From Anaeramoeba flamelloides (lineage: Eukaryota; Metamonada; Anaeramoebidae): a DNA stretch of 64,000 bases. Positions within the stretch are counted from its first letter, which is position 1. Every line of letters starts with the position of its first letter. Positions 1-11,653 of this stretch are shown here, in pieces. The notes beneath the pieces are model-generated. The model saw nothing but the letters and a program-made list of their open reading frames with translations, did no database searches and was not told the DNA's origin. Location of the stretch: contig JANTQA010000021.1 of assembly GCA_027625915.1 (NCBI GenBank), forward strand, positions 930,001 to 994,000, given 5' to 3'. Both the position numbers and the translations under genes were made by a program.

Positions 1-2007
1 TGAAAAAATTTATTTTGAATTGGGATGAGAATTCAACAATAAGTTCCTTATTTTTAAAAATTGTAAGTAATAACTTTTTTTATTTTTTAATTATTTACTG
101 TTAAATTCTATTTTAAAAAAATTGGAATTTTGTCTCATATAATTCAATAAGAAAGAGAAAAATTAATTAATGGAAAAATTTTCATTTTTTTGAAGGGAGG
201 GAATTAATTTCTTCTTACAGCCGTTAGGTTTTTTTTAATTTTTGTAATAAACAGAAAATTTAAGAAATTTTTGTTTTTTTTCAAAAAGTAAAAAAAACCA
301 CCATTAGCTTTTCCAGAATTTAAAAGAATTGAGTAAAATCTTTGATTTTTCTCCATTCTTTTTAATTCTGGAAAAGCTAGGCACTTGACGGACACTTTTC
401 GTTAGGTTTTTTTTTTTAATTTTTGAAATAAACAGAAAATTAAATAAATTTTCTATTTATTTCTGAAATTAAATAAAAACGAAGTTAGCTTTTTTTTACT
501 TTTTGGAATGTAAACAAAATTTATTTAATTTTCTTTTCATTTCTCAAATTAAAAAAAAAAACATAGACACTCGATAGTACTCTACAACAATTCACGACAC
601 TTCCCTGAAAACAATAGGGTTTTTTTAATTTTTAAGATAATATCTAAATTTTTAATTATTCAGTTAATAACTAATATAAACTAACTACTGGTGTGTGTAT
701 ATTTTTACTTTTTACCACGGCACATTTTTCATGTATGTGCAATAGGAAGAACATTTAGATAGTTATCTAAGTTATATATCTTCACATCAAACAATGCTAA
801 TTGGATACAAAGAGGCCATGAAACAAAACAAATTCCGTAACTATGTGATCAAAAAAAAAAAAAAATATCAAGGTGATGATCTGTATCGATTCTTAGTATT
901 ACCAATGTCTCATTTTCGAACTTATTTTTCTACGCTTCAGAAATGTATTCGAAGTTCAAAAAAAAATCATGAAGAGAAAGAACGTTTACAGATTATACTT
1001 CAGAATCTTAAAGATTTGGATGTAAAAATAAAAAATAGACAAAAGGAAATCGAGCATTCACTTAAATTACTGGAAATTGAAAGGGAATTAGCAAATAAAA
1101 TACCATTGCTATCAAAAAATAAAAAATTTATCTTTGATGAAGATTTGATGAAAATATGTGAAAATGGCATGGTCAGAAAGCATTTTTATTTATTTTCAGA
1201 TTTGTTAATATATTCTCACGCCAAAGCTGGGTCTAGAAAAAATCCACAAATGCTTCCTCTTCAAAGTATGTCAGTTCAGGTTGCAGAAGAAGATATATGT
1301 AAGCTCATTTATTCATATTTTTTTTATTTTACATTCTTTTTGAAAATTTGTTTTTCTTTTATTTATTATCATTATTATAATTATTATTATTATTATCATT
1401 ATTATTATTATTATCATTATTATCATTATTATCATCATCATCATTATCATTATCATTATTATAATCATTATCATTATTATTATTATATTCCTTATTATTT
1501 GTAGATCCAAACAATTCTTTCTTGGTTAAAACCCCAAAAGAATCCTTTTGTGTAGTTGCTTTTTCTTCTGATAGTCAAAAAAAATGGTTCAATAAACTAA
1601 ATGAACTCATTCATCTTCAACAAGAAAATAACAATGAAACCGATAATATTGATCAAGAATCTACAAATAATAACAATAACCAAAATGATAACAATAATCA
1701 AAAGCATGCAGCTATTCTAATACCCAAAGATCAAGCCAATGCATGTATGCTCTGTAAAACACAATTCAAAAAAATTGGATTGTTAAGAAAAAAATATAAT
1801 TGTAAAAACTGTGGAAAGGTATGCTGTTATAAATGTACAAAAAATAAATATTTGCTACCATCAATTTCGAAAGATCGTGTTCGGGTTTGTAATAGATGTT
1901 ATAACAAATTATCAAAAAACGAAAGCAAGTGGAAACAAAAACAGAAAAATATAAAAAAATTAATAAATATGAAAAAAATTAAGAATATAAAAATTAAAAA
2001 AAAATAA
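1..2007 (+). CDS. RhoGEF (DH)-PH-FYVE protein, FGD-like, 5' partial
   Basis: Likely guanine nucleotide exchange factor for a Rho/Cdc42 GTPase that acts at phosphoinositide membranes. Exons: <1-62 (codons start at 3), 746-1298, 1505-2007; phases 0 and 1 join cleanly (donors GTAAGT and GTAAGC, acceptors ATAG and GTAG). The window encodes 371 residues. Residues 1-120 are the C-terminal half of a DH domain (NWDENSTISSLFLKI, then LDSYLSYISSHQ and RFLVLPMSHFRTYF). A PH domain follows (VRKHFYLFSDLLIYS ... SQKKWFNKL), then an Asn-rich linker and, at about 278-342, a zinc finger with the FYVE cysteine spacing (ACMLC, NCKNC, CCYKC, CNRC) and RVC. The FYVE basic pocket R(R/K)HHCR reads RKKYNCK here and the WxxD box is missing, so PI3P binding is uncertain. 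The tail is Lys-rich. The gene start lies left of the window. Domain order is as in human FGD proteins; the specific GTPase is not inferable. Confidence 0.85.
63..745 (+). repeat. Foldback repeat cluster inside RhoGEF intron 1
   Basis: This 683-bp intron, the longest of the normal-sized introns here, carries at least four adjacent hairpin modules at 221-565. Each starts near CGTTAGG or TTAGC with a T-tract, has a short AT-rich core (AATAAACAGAAAATT or its partner TTTTCTATTTATTTC), and ends with the complementary A-tract and CTAAC/GCTAA. A second module type is a hairpin starting CTTTTCCAGAATT (309) and ending AATTCTGGAAAAG (379). A tail near 568-600 has AGTACTCTACAACAA. The same modules recur near 2.5, 20.9, 37.9, 40.1 and 59.1 kb. 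Confidence 0.75.
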
Positions 2008-3244
2008 TTATTTAAAAACAATATCTACTTATTTATTATTTGTTGATTTGGGGTGAATAATAAAAATTTTAATACTTTGATTTTTTTTTTTTTGTGATTA
2101 CTAATTTAAAATGATATTAAATTATAATTTTTTTTAATGTAATCATGTTATTATATACTTTCATTAATTTAAAGATTGGGATGCTTTTAATTTTTCATTA
2201 TTTCATATTATAATTAAATTTTGATCGACATTGATCAATCTTAGATTAATATTTGTAAATGGGTTAATGATAGGAAAATTAAAGGAATTGGTCAAGAATT
2301 AACAAATTATGCTCAAATAATTTATTTCTTATTGCGATTAACGAATAACCTCACTAACAGAGATGATTTTTTATGAAATGTAAAAAATAAATGCGTCATA
2401 TTCTCGGAAATCACTTAGATATAAATCGGGGTATCTATCGCACAATTACTAGAGTCAGCGCTAAGGGTTTTTTTTTATTATTGTTATTTAAAAGAATAGA
2501 GAAAAAAATAGAGATTTTACTCCCTTCTTTTAAATCAAAAAAAATTCCTAATGACATAGATTTTTCAATTATTTATCATTGTTTATCTAATTTTTATTTA
2601 TTATTGATATTCTTTTTACTGGTTTTTAACCCTCCTTTACATTCTGGAGAAGTGTTTACAAGTACTTTAGAGTTCCTTTAAGTGTGTTGGAGTAGCTAGG
2701 GTTTTTTTTTAACTAAGTAATAAAAAAAACAATTTACTTTTCTTTTAAATTCTTAAATTTAAAAAAAAATATTGGAGCTTTTTCAAATTTGAAAAGCATG
2801 TTGTAATATCTAAATTGTAACTTAATTCTTTTAATTCTGGAAATATTAAAGGTGGTTTTCTGTTTGAAACTATAAAGTATTCCAGGTTTTTTTTTACTTT
2901 TTGAAATAAACAGAAAATTTTAATAAATTTTTGCTTTATTTCAAAAAGTTAAAAAAACTTAACGAAAATCTATCGATTTTCAGAATAAACAAAAAAAAAA
3001 AAACAAGAGAAATTAGACAAAATAAATACTTTTTTAATTTGTTCTTACAAAGGATAGTATTATTTTTTGTAATAGTATCCCAATTATCTAACTTTTTCTC
3101 TTTAATTTTAATTTGATAGAATTTTCTTTAGTTACTCTCTTCTCTCAATAAATAAATAAATAAATCTAATTTTTTTTATTTGAAATTACAAAAGAGTTTA
3201 ATACGGTGTATTTATTACTCAGATTTCTCTTTTTGTGTAATTTA

Positions 3245-3307
<63 letters not shown>

Positions 3308-3490
3308 TGAAAACAAACCTAGAACATTAATAAATAGAGTATATATCAATTATTTATTTACAAGAAATATATCGAATTGACTTTATTATTTTTTTTTTTT
3401 TAAAAAAAATATTTTGGTCAAAATTTTATTTTATATTCATTATCAGAACTTTTTTTCATGTGGAAATAATTAGGTTAATGGGAAAAGAAA
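2008..3490. repeat. Intergenic: foldback repeat modules and AAT microsatellite
   Basis: This gap separates the convergent RhoGEF and the minus-strand large protein. Hairpin modules of the same family as in RhoGEF intron 1 lie at about 2455-2560, 2695-2770 and 2880-2970. A fragment of the TTCTGGA-type arm is near 2640 and 2835. A (AAT)n run of about 20 units spans 3247-3307. The short frames at 2391-2681, 2931-3116 and 3460-3645 lie in these repeats or opposite the next gene and were not called. Confidence 0.6.
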
Positions 3491-5698
3491 TTATTTTATT
3501 TTTTTTAATAGATCTTTTCGTAAAAAGGTATGTAATAACATTAAGTTGTTTTCATAATCAAGTTTTAAAAAGATTTCCAATTTTCTCCAATATTTATTTT
3601 TTGATAAATTTTCAAAAGCCCCAATATCTGTATATTTATTTCTAATGTTATGATGGTGTGCAATCATTAAGAAAGATAAAAATAGTTTCTGAATTGAGGT
3701 TCTTTTTTTATTAGTATTAAATACAGGTTTCATTAATAATTCCTTAAAATCAAAAATTATAGTTTCGTTTTCAATTGGATAATTATTTTCTACAATAAGC
3801 CGAGACAATATGTGTGATGTGTCCATTATTGTAAAAGAAGAATACCAAATTTCCTTTTGTTGTAAACTTAAAATGTTTAAAAATCCAATATTCACATTTT
3901 TTGAATGGTTGTTCTCAACTAATTGATCTTTTATTGTGAGATTAGTACTACCAAGATGATCACCTTCATAATTTTCATAATCACTATTTCCTCCAACACC
4001 AAAATCCATTTCATTTTCAAAATCGGGGTTATCTAAAACTCTATCTCTATCAATATTGGTCTGTCCTTGAGTTTTAATTATCTCCATACTATCTGTATTT
4101 TCTTCATTATTAATATTTTTTTTCTTCTTGTTAGCTAATTCGTCTGTCTCTTCCATATTATGAGAGTATTTATTATTTTGATGATTATTCTTTAAAATTA
4201 ATTCAGGGTCCCTTTCAGTGGTATTTATTAAAGAAACGGAATCATAATAATTTTCTACCTCCTCAAGATCAATTTTTTTTTTTCTGATTGGTTTTGGATA
4301 AAAAATAGAAAAATTATTTTCAATTAAATAGTTTTTATTGTACAAATTTATTATATATTCAGATATCTTCATTTCCGTATTTATTGTATTAAACCTTTCA
4401 AAAATCTTGAAAAATAATGGTTTATTACCCTTAATATTTTTGAAATTGCTTAGTACCTTTTTTATTATTAAATCGGTTTTATATACTTTTAATTTGAAAC
4501 GATTATTGCCCATTTTCTTTTTTTCATTATTTTGTTTTCTTTGTGGTAAATTATACAACGAGATATTTGAGATTATTTTCTTCTTCTCTTTCACATTTTT
4601 GACCCGATTTTCTTTTTTGTTCTTGTTATTCTCATATGGGAATAATTGATCAACGGTATTTTTACGACTTTCATCTTTTTCCTTTATTTTCTCTTGTTGA
4701 AAATCTTCAAATTCTTCAATAACCATCGAGTCATCATCTGGAATATTTTCGTGCTCACTTAAATCGGAGCCAAAACCAATACCAGCATTCTCAAAGGGAT
4801 CTTCAATATCCATATTATTTGGATTTATTCGATCATGTCTATTTAATTGAAGAGAATCATCACTATCTTGAGACAATTGATCAAGGTCAGGATCTTCACT
4901 GACTAATTGCTGTGTCTCTTCTTTTTTTATAAATTCGTTAATTTTAACAACGTGAGTGTATAAAAAATCTAGATCTTCAAAATCGGTAGCCTTTAGCTGA
5001 TGATCTTTTTCGTTTTCCAATTTTTTTAAAGTGTTCTCTATTGAAACAATTGGAAGATCTTTTTGACTTTGCAAAATTGAAATTTCAGTCTCAATATTCG
5101 GAATAAGGGAATTTTCAGAGATCTGTGTCATCAAAACCTTTCTATGTTTTTTAGTATTCTTAATTAATTGAATATTGTAATAAGTTGTGTTAATTATCTG
5201 GTTATATTCTTCAATTTTGTTTTCAATTTCAATTGTGAGATCTTTCTCCATTGAGCCAGAATCCGTTAGATCCGAAAGTTCAATTTCATTTAGTGTTTTT
5301 GTTTGTACTTTTTGAGATAAATTGGTATTTTTTTTGTGTATTGTGAGATTTCGATAATTCTCTTTGAAACTAAAGAATCGATTTTTTTTTTTGGATTGGA
5401 ATAATTTTAAATTGTCAACTGCAGTGTCAATACTTTTTTTAAGATCTTTGCGCTGGTAATTTATTAATTGTGTTCTGATCTTCATATTCCATGTTGAATG
5501 GTGGACAATCTTTTTTAATGGTTGATTTTTGGTCTCTTTGATATCGAAAAAAGGGCTAAGTGCAAATTTCAGGAATTTTGTAACAAATGGTGATCTTTTA
5601 AATTTTCTTGTTTGGATTGTTCGTGCCAATTCTGAAATGCAATATTCGTCTTTAATTTTTGATTTCTTAATTCTTTTAAATGATCGATCACGTAACAT
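3491..5698 (-). CDS. Large charged protein of unknown function
   Basis: A single uninterrupted frame, 735 residues from the first ATG (5698; an in-frame TTG at 5728 is less likely to be the start). The N-terminus is strongly basic (MLRDRSFKRIKKSKIK), the middle is rich in Asp, Glu, Asn and Lys, and two related acidic modules occur: DPFENAGIGFGSDLSEHENI around residue 300 and NPDFENEMDFGVGGNSDYEN around 560. The last 90 residues look folded (KKRTSIQKLFLSFLMIAHHH) and faintly recall the C-terminal winged helix of kleisins (Rad21/Rec8/condensin H). I see no kleisin N-terminal domain, so this is only a suggestion. There are no membrane spans or signal peptide. Charge pattern and length suggest a nuclear or chromatin protein. 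Convergent with the RhoGEF gene. Confidence 0.7.
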   Translation of the reverse strand: MLRDRSFKRIKKSKIKDEYCISELARTIQTRKFKRSPFVTKFLKFALSPFFDIKETKNQPLKKIVHHSTWNMKIRTQLINYQRKDLKKSIDTAVDNLKLFQSKKKNRFFSFKENYRNLTIHKKNTNLSQKVQTKTLNEIELSDLTDSGSMEKDLTIEIENKIEEYNQIINTTYYNIQLIKNTKKHRKVLMTQISENSLIPNIETEISILQSQKDLPIVSIENTLKKLENEKDHQLKATDFEDLDFLYTHVVKINEFIKKEETQQLVSEDPDLDQLSQDSDDSLQLNRHDRINPNNMDIEDPFENAGIGFGSDLSEHENIPDDDSMVIEEFEDFQQEKIKEKDESRKNTVDQLFPYENNKNKKENRVKNVKEKKKIISNISLYNLPQRKQNNEKKKMGNNRFKLKVYKTDLIIKKVLSNFKNIKGNKPLFFKIFERFNTINTEMKISEYIINLYNKNYLIENNFSIFYPKPIRKKKIDLEEVENYYDSVSLINTTERDPELILKNNHQNNKYSHNMEETDELANKKKKNINNEENTDSMEIIKTQGQTNIDRDRVLDNPDFENEMDFGVGGNSDYENYEGDHLGSTNLTIKDQLVENNHSKNVNIGFLNILSLQQKEIWYSSFTIMDTSHILSRLIVENNYPIENETIIFDFKELLMKPVFNTNKKRTSIQKLFLSFLMIAHHHNIRNKYTDIGAFENLSKNKYWRKLEIFLKLDYENNLMLLHTFLRKDLLKKIK

Positions 5699-8516
5699 TT
5701 TATATTTTTTAAATACAGTTATTTTCAACCAAGTTAGGTTATTAATTTACGAATAGTCACAAAATATTTGAAAGAAATGAATTTTTTTAAAAGGTATTTT
5801 AATTTTCTTTTTCGATTTTTTTTTTCAAGATAACAGAATTTTATAAAATATTTTTTACAAAATTGATAAACATCTAAATTTGTCCTCTTTATAAATTGTT
5901 TCCTTTTTGATTATCAAATTATCTGATTTAACTTTTATTTTATTTTTTCTAATCAATTAAATAATAGAATAATATAGAAATAAGAATTAAACTTAATTTC
6001 GATTTGTAAACTTACACTTCTTTGTGATTGTTTATCTGGTTCTATAAAGTGATCACCAATGATTTCAAAAAAAAAAAAATAATAGTTTTATTGTTTGTCT
6101 TGTGTAATTTTACTTTTTTTTTTTGTAGAATGAAAAAATGATGATTTTTAGATTCGTTTGAATATATATATTTCAAAAATGAAAATTCTTGGGGTTGTAA
6201 AAATTCAATTGAAGACAATTTTTTTTTTTATTATTTTTAACAGATTATTTTGGACATATTTGAAAAGTTAAAGTTTTCAATGATATTCAATTAATTGTAT
6301 TGTGGTTTTGTGTAGGGTTAAAAGAAAAAAGATTTTATAATTTGTTGTTTTGATTTTATAAACATTGTTTATTTATAATATAATTTAAATATTTTTACAG
6401 AATTTTATTTCTGTAATTGAAATTTTAAACAAGTTTTCAATATTAAAATTTCTATTTAATTCTGAAATCAAATTTTTTTATAATTTTGATAATAAAATAA
6501 TATATGTTTTTTATTATTAAAGGTTCATTTATAATTAACTGGGATGGGTTCTGGTAATAATAAAAAAATATATATATATTTACACATGTATCAAATCTAA
6601 ACAAAATTATCTTTAAAGTTGCTAATTACGTTTAGATATAATAATAAATTTTGACAAAACTATGAGAAAAAAAATGTGTATTAATTATTAAAAATTGGTT
6701 TTTTAATGAAAAAAAATTTGAATATTTTTCATTTTTGAGATGCCGAAATATATAAAGATTTTTATTTAGGATTTTTGAGTTTATTAGTGAAACTAAAATG
6801 AATTGGAAAAATTTTTTTTTGTATGATAGTTCAAATACTTTTTAAAAAAATATTTTAAAGACTAAATACAAAAAAAGAAAAAAATTAAAATAATATTTTT
6901 GAATTTTGTTTTCTAAGGTAAATTAATATCGATAAAAAAATATTACAAACCATCTGGTTTGATATTATCTGTTTTAAATAAATATGGTGAAATTTCCTTT
7001 GTATTTGTTTTTTATTTAAGAAACATTTTTTTTTTTTAAATAGAAAATAAAAATTATTTTCGATTCGTGAATATATTTGAAAATCCTTTTTTACCTCGAT
7101 TTGTCTTTTTACGATTTGATTTGAATTTTTTTTATATTTTGATATTATTTTTAAAGGTTCAACTGTTAAAGTTACATTATTATGAAATAATTCAATAAAT
7201 TACATTGTTAGGAAAATAAAATTAAATAATACTAAAAAAAAATCAATTAAAAAAATGTAAAAAAAATGATTAATAATTTTTGTATTTTTAATTGTTGATA
7301 AGTGGGGGTTAGTGGTACTAATAAATGAACATCCATTTGCTGGAAATTCAAAGCGTGTATTATAACATTTTTGTTACAGTTAGAATGTATATTAAAGTTT
7401 AATTTATTGAAGATTTTTTTAAAAAGATAAAAAAATAAAATATTTTATAATGTAACGAATCCAAGAAAAGTGTGAATTGGGTGGTAAGATAAAAGAGAGT
7501 AAAAAAAAAATATGAAACTGGTAAAAACATGATTAAAAGTTATATGTTGTATCCCAAATATTGGAGGTGTTTTTTTTTTTTTTTGTATTAAGTAAATTTC
7601 AATTTTTAAACTCACTAATGTCCTTTTCATCTTATGTGGGTGTAAAATACACTTTTTAAAAGTTATACTCGGTATATGGTTATTATGGGTAAAGTTACAT
7701 GTGTGTAATCTATAACAAGTCAATTTTGGATTGGATAGTATTAAATTGACATGTTCTTTACTCTTATTTGATGTTTTTTCTCCGAATTAGAACCCTAGTG
7801 TTGATTATTTTTCCTTCTTCTCTTCTTTTTAATTAATACTAAAATAAAAAATTAAATAAAAAAAAAAAAAGGGGGGGGATAAAAAAATTAAAATGAAAAA
7901 ATAATAAAAAATGTTTTTTTTAATTTTCTTATCTTATTTGATTGATGTTTCATAAATTTTCCAATATATAATTATTGATCCTTATCTAAAAATATACAAC
8001 TCATTTTTCTGTTAATTTAGTATTTATTGAGATTTTAAATTAAAAAAATGGAAATTTTTAATATTATATCCACATGTTCTTGATATTTGTGGCTGTTATA
8101 TCCCAGAAAATAAGAGTATTTATTGGGATTTCCCCTGATAATATTTTAATATATTCCAATCAATCAGTAATTTTTTTATACTAAATTTCCCAATATTTTT
8201 ATTTAAAATAAAAATAAACAGATGTTATTTTATTTTTTTATACTCTTGTAATTTAACGTTTCCAATCAATTTAAATTCATCTGCCCTGTATTTAAAATCG
8301 TTAGTTTGATTTTATTACAAATATTTATTCGTTTACATCAAAAGGTTACCAGGGAAAAATAATTTTTTTTTTTTTAAGAATCAGTCAATATATAATTTAA
8401 AAGGGGGTAGAAAAAAAAGAGAACTAATAAATCCACAATTCCGTAGATAATCATAAAAGGAAATACATTGACAAACAAAAAGTTTACAAACTACAAAAAA
8501 ATAAATTATTAATAAT
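5699..8516. other. AT-rich intergenic, no gene seen
   Basis: About 2.8 kb upstream of the large charged protein. It holds long A and T tracts and short AT dinucleotide runs (around 6570). The one longer frame (7445-7723, minus) is lysine- and phenylalanine-biased noise without a fold, start context or splice logic. I see no RNA gene and no repeat shared with the rest of the window. Confidence 0.5.
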
Positions 8517-8546
8517 TTGAAGGTTTTACAACAATCAGAATTTCTC

Positions 8547-8807
8547 ATGCAAGTTTTCAAAATTTGTTTCAAAAATAAAAATACCAACTATAAGACTATC
8601 AATTCATTGGTATATTCATTTTCAAAGAAATTCCATTATCTCAATTTTCTTAGTGTTCTTTTGGATTTTCAAATATTTTATTTTTTGAAGAAGTGGGATT
8701 TGATTATTAAAAAAGAAAAAGAAAAAAAAAAACGATCTTTAACACAATTTCAAAAAGCAAAACAGAAATTTGACAAACTAGAAAAAATGTTTGAGATCTC
8801 AAAATGA
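8547..8807 (+). CDS. Possible small basic protein or 3' exon, doubtful
   Basis: A frame of 86 residues from the ATG at 8547 (open from 8517). The second half is a charged helix (KKWDLIIKKEKEKKKRSLTQ, then FQKAKQKFDKLEKMFEISK) with heptad-like spacing, more protein-like than the surrounding AT-rich frames. The first half is Phe/Asn/Lys-rich. I cannot assign a family. It may be the last exon of a gene whose other exons I cannot see, or chance. The flanks (5699-8516 and 8808-9481) hold nothing else recognisable. Confidence 0.25.
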   Translation: MQVFKICFKNKNTNYKTINSLVYSFSKKFHYLNFLSVLLDFQIFYFLKKWDLIIKKEKEKKKRSLTQFQKAKQKFDKLEKMFEISK

Positions 8808-9481
8808 AAATTTATTTTTATCAAGCCTAAAGGATTGAAGATACCTAGAATTCTTTTGATTTTTCTAATTATCAAATAACTAACAACTAAAAAAGAGTTT
8901 ACATTGTAAAAATTTAAAATTTTCGTAAAGTTATTTGAAATAAAATGTTTGAAAAGAAAACTTTTCGAATTTAAAAAAATTAAATCTTTTCAAACATTCT
9001 TTTAATTTTAACATTATCTAATAATACTTAAAATATTTATTTATGTAAAGTACTCTTCATGAAAATTTGTAAAAATGTAAAAAGGAACTTAGTTTTACTC
9101 GTTTTCAAAAAAACTAAATCAAAAATATTAAAAAAAAAAAAAACATTAATAAAGTCTCCAATTTTATTTTTTAATTTGAATTTTTTGGGATAATGTATTT
9201 CGCTTTGATAAATTTTTGTTATCTTGAGTTAGAGAATGAACGCTTGATTTCTTGGAAATCCAACGATAATAATCAAAACAAATTCGAACAAACAACCAAT
9301 TTTTTTTTTCCTCTTAAAAGTTTGATTCAGGGATCTGTTAAAAAAAAAAGGATTGGGTTTTAAAATTTAAAAATAAAAAAAAAAATTTAAAAATAAAAAA
9401 GATGTGGATGAGATCATGCATAATATTTTATATTTTGATCCTCTTAAATAATCCTTAATATTTGATTAAATTTTGATAAAT

Positions 9482-10771
9482 TTAGAGATTTTTGAGAGTA
9501 TCAACGATGATTTCAAAAGCTTCATCAACGTGATTTTCTTTACAGGTTAGAGGTGGTCTGAATCTAAGAGAAACATCACCACAAGGAAGGATGATCATAT
9601 TTCTTTCGTAGCAACCATTTCTAAGTTTGTCTCTAATTTCTGGGTTTACAAGGTCAAATGCACACATTAAGCCTTTTCCTCTAACATTTTTAACGTATTG
9701 TGGGAAGAGAGATTCAATTTCTTTAAGTTTTTGCATTAAATAGTCACCAACAACCCTTGCTTGTTCAATGAGGTTTTCTTCTTCAATAATTTCTAAAATT
9801 CTTTGTGCTCTGATCATATCGACGTAGTTTCCTCCAAAGGTGGAATTGATTCGAGAAGAGAATTCAAATACGTTGTCTTCAACTTCTAAAAGTTTGTCGG
9901 TTACCATAACACCACAAACGTGAGTCTTTTTACCGAAACAGATCATATCTGGGACGATTCCATGATGTTCATAGGCCCATGTTTTTCCAGTAATACCTAT
10001 TTTTTTTTAGATTCAGATTTTGTGTTAAATTTTTGTTATCATTAGAATAGGAAATAAATGTTTAAGAATGAAAGTTTAATTATAATTTTCAGAAACGAAT
10101 AAAAAAAAAGTGCAAATTTTCTTACCAACACCAGCTTGGACTTCATCACAGATGAATAAGATATCGTTTTCTTCTGTAATTTTTCTAAGTGCTTGCATGA
10201 ATTCTGGTCTGAAATGGTTGTCACCACCTTCACCTTGGATTGGTTCGATGATTAAACATGCAATGTCATGTGGGTTGTTGTTAATGGCTTCTTGGATTTC
10301 TTTAAGTGCTTGCTTTTCAAGTTCAATAACGTTTTCGAGGTTCTTTCCTTCAAGTGGGTATGTACATTTTGGATTGGTAATTCTTGGCCATTCGAATTTT
10401 GGGAAATATTGTACTTTGACTGGGCTAGTGTTTGTAAGACTCATTGTGTAACTATTAATTTGTTTTTTGGGATATAAAAAGGGAAGAGAGAGAGAAAAAA
10501 AAATTTTAAAATGTGAGAGAAGGAGAAGGAGTTAGATTGAAAGAAGTTTGGATTTTAAGATGTTTTTGAAGTCGATTTGATTTTTTGGAGAAAAACAAAA
10601 ATTATTCAAAAATTAATGATTTTTTTTTCTAAAAATTGATTAAATTTATTTTTCCTTAAATTAACAAGGCTTTAATAAATTCACAAAGAGACACTTTTAA
10701 GAATAATTCGTGAATCTAAGTAAAAATCAATAAATTTTAGATCTCCCCCCGAATTCAAAATTCAGGAATAG

Positions 10772-10829
<58 letters not shown>

Positions 10830-11246
10830 CAAAAGAAAAAAAAAAAAATAAAATAGAGAAAAATATATTAAAAAAAAAAAAAATGCATACCCAGTTCTAC
10901 CATGGAAAGCTTGTTTGAAATGGATACATTGTGTTCCGACTTCACCGTTACCAGCTTTAATGTTTTTTCTAACCTTCCAATCAAAGGCAGCCTTTAAAGC
11001 GTTTTCGACAGCAAGAGCACCACCTGCGATGAAAAAGGTTTTGGTGAATTCTTTTGGCATTAAGACACGTTCAAAAGTGGCAACAAATTTGGACATTTCG
11101 AGAGTATAAAAATCAGAGTTACTGATTTTGCTAATTGCTTTGTCACCAATGTATTCTTTGAATTCTTTGTTTGCTAGTTTTGGGTGATTGCTTCCAGTGG
11201 CACTATTGATTGTTGAAGAAAAAATTACAAAAAGAACAACAACCCC

Positions 11247-11279
<33 letters not shown>

Positions 11280-11653
11280 GAAAAAAATTACAAAAAAAAA
11301 AGAGGGAAAAAAATTTAGAAATATGTTCAAAAAAAGAAAATTGTTGTGTATTCTAAAAATAAGTTTGTGTTTCCGTACCTTGAAGCAAAGTATGAGAAAA
11401 AGTCAAGATAACCTTTTTTAGATTGCATATCAACAAGGTTGAGGTTATAGGATTTGTCCATATCAACAACAAAGTTGTAACCATCGACTAACATGACACG
11501 TCTAATAACATCAAGTGCGTTTTTTGGGTTAATTTTTTCGACTTCTTTTTTAGTTAACCCACGACTGAGTGATCGTGAAACTTGTTGGGAAGTAATGGTT
11601 CCAATGGTTTTCAAAAGGTTAGATTTTTGGATTGATCCAAAGAGATTTTGCAT
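9482..11653 (-). CDS. lat: L-lysine 6-transaminase (EC 2.6.1.36), organelle-type N-terminus
   Basis: PLP enzyme that moves the epsilon-amino group of lysine to 2-oxoglutarate, giving aminoadipate semialdehyde/piperideine-6-carboxylate and glutamate. Exons (minus): 11653-11379, 11202-10891, 10451-10126, 9996-9482; introns 176, 439 and 129 bp, phases 2, 2 and 1; 475 residues. It follows bacterial LAT (about 450 residues) almost end to end: RRVMLVDGYNFVVDM, FFIAGGALAVENALKAAFDW, FHGRTGYTMSLTNTSP, EPIQGEGGDNHFRPEF, CDEVQAGVG, DMICFGKKTHVCGV (Schiff-base lysine at about 327/328), SSRINSTFGGN, VRGKGLMCAFDL and LRFRPPLT. The Arg of FHGR, Glu of QGEGGD and Arg of RFRP known for substrate binding are kept. 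Residues 1-38 (MQNLFGSIQKSNLLKTIG...) have no bacterial counterpart and are Ser/Lys/Arg-rich without acids, like a mitochondrial or hydrogenosomal presequence. Ordinary GABA or ornithine transaminases lack the GGALAVENALKAAFDW block, so I prefer LAT. Confidence 0.9.
10776..10828. repeat. Long homopolymer A tract in intron 2 of the lysine aminotransferase
   Basis: About 53 consecutive A (T on the coding strand), 60 nt inside the 439-bp intron and followed by further A-rich sequence to about 10885. It lies next to the donor side, not at the acceptor pyrimidine tract, so it is probably slippage-derived filler. Confidence 0.8.

Noticed and set aside
1313-1510. Ile/Met-only frame on minus strand and Tyr/His-rich end of the plus frame
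   Set aside because: It is the (ATT/ATC)n repeat of RhoGEF intron 2 read through; the splice at 1299-1504 removes it and joins the PH domain.
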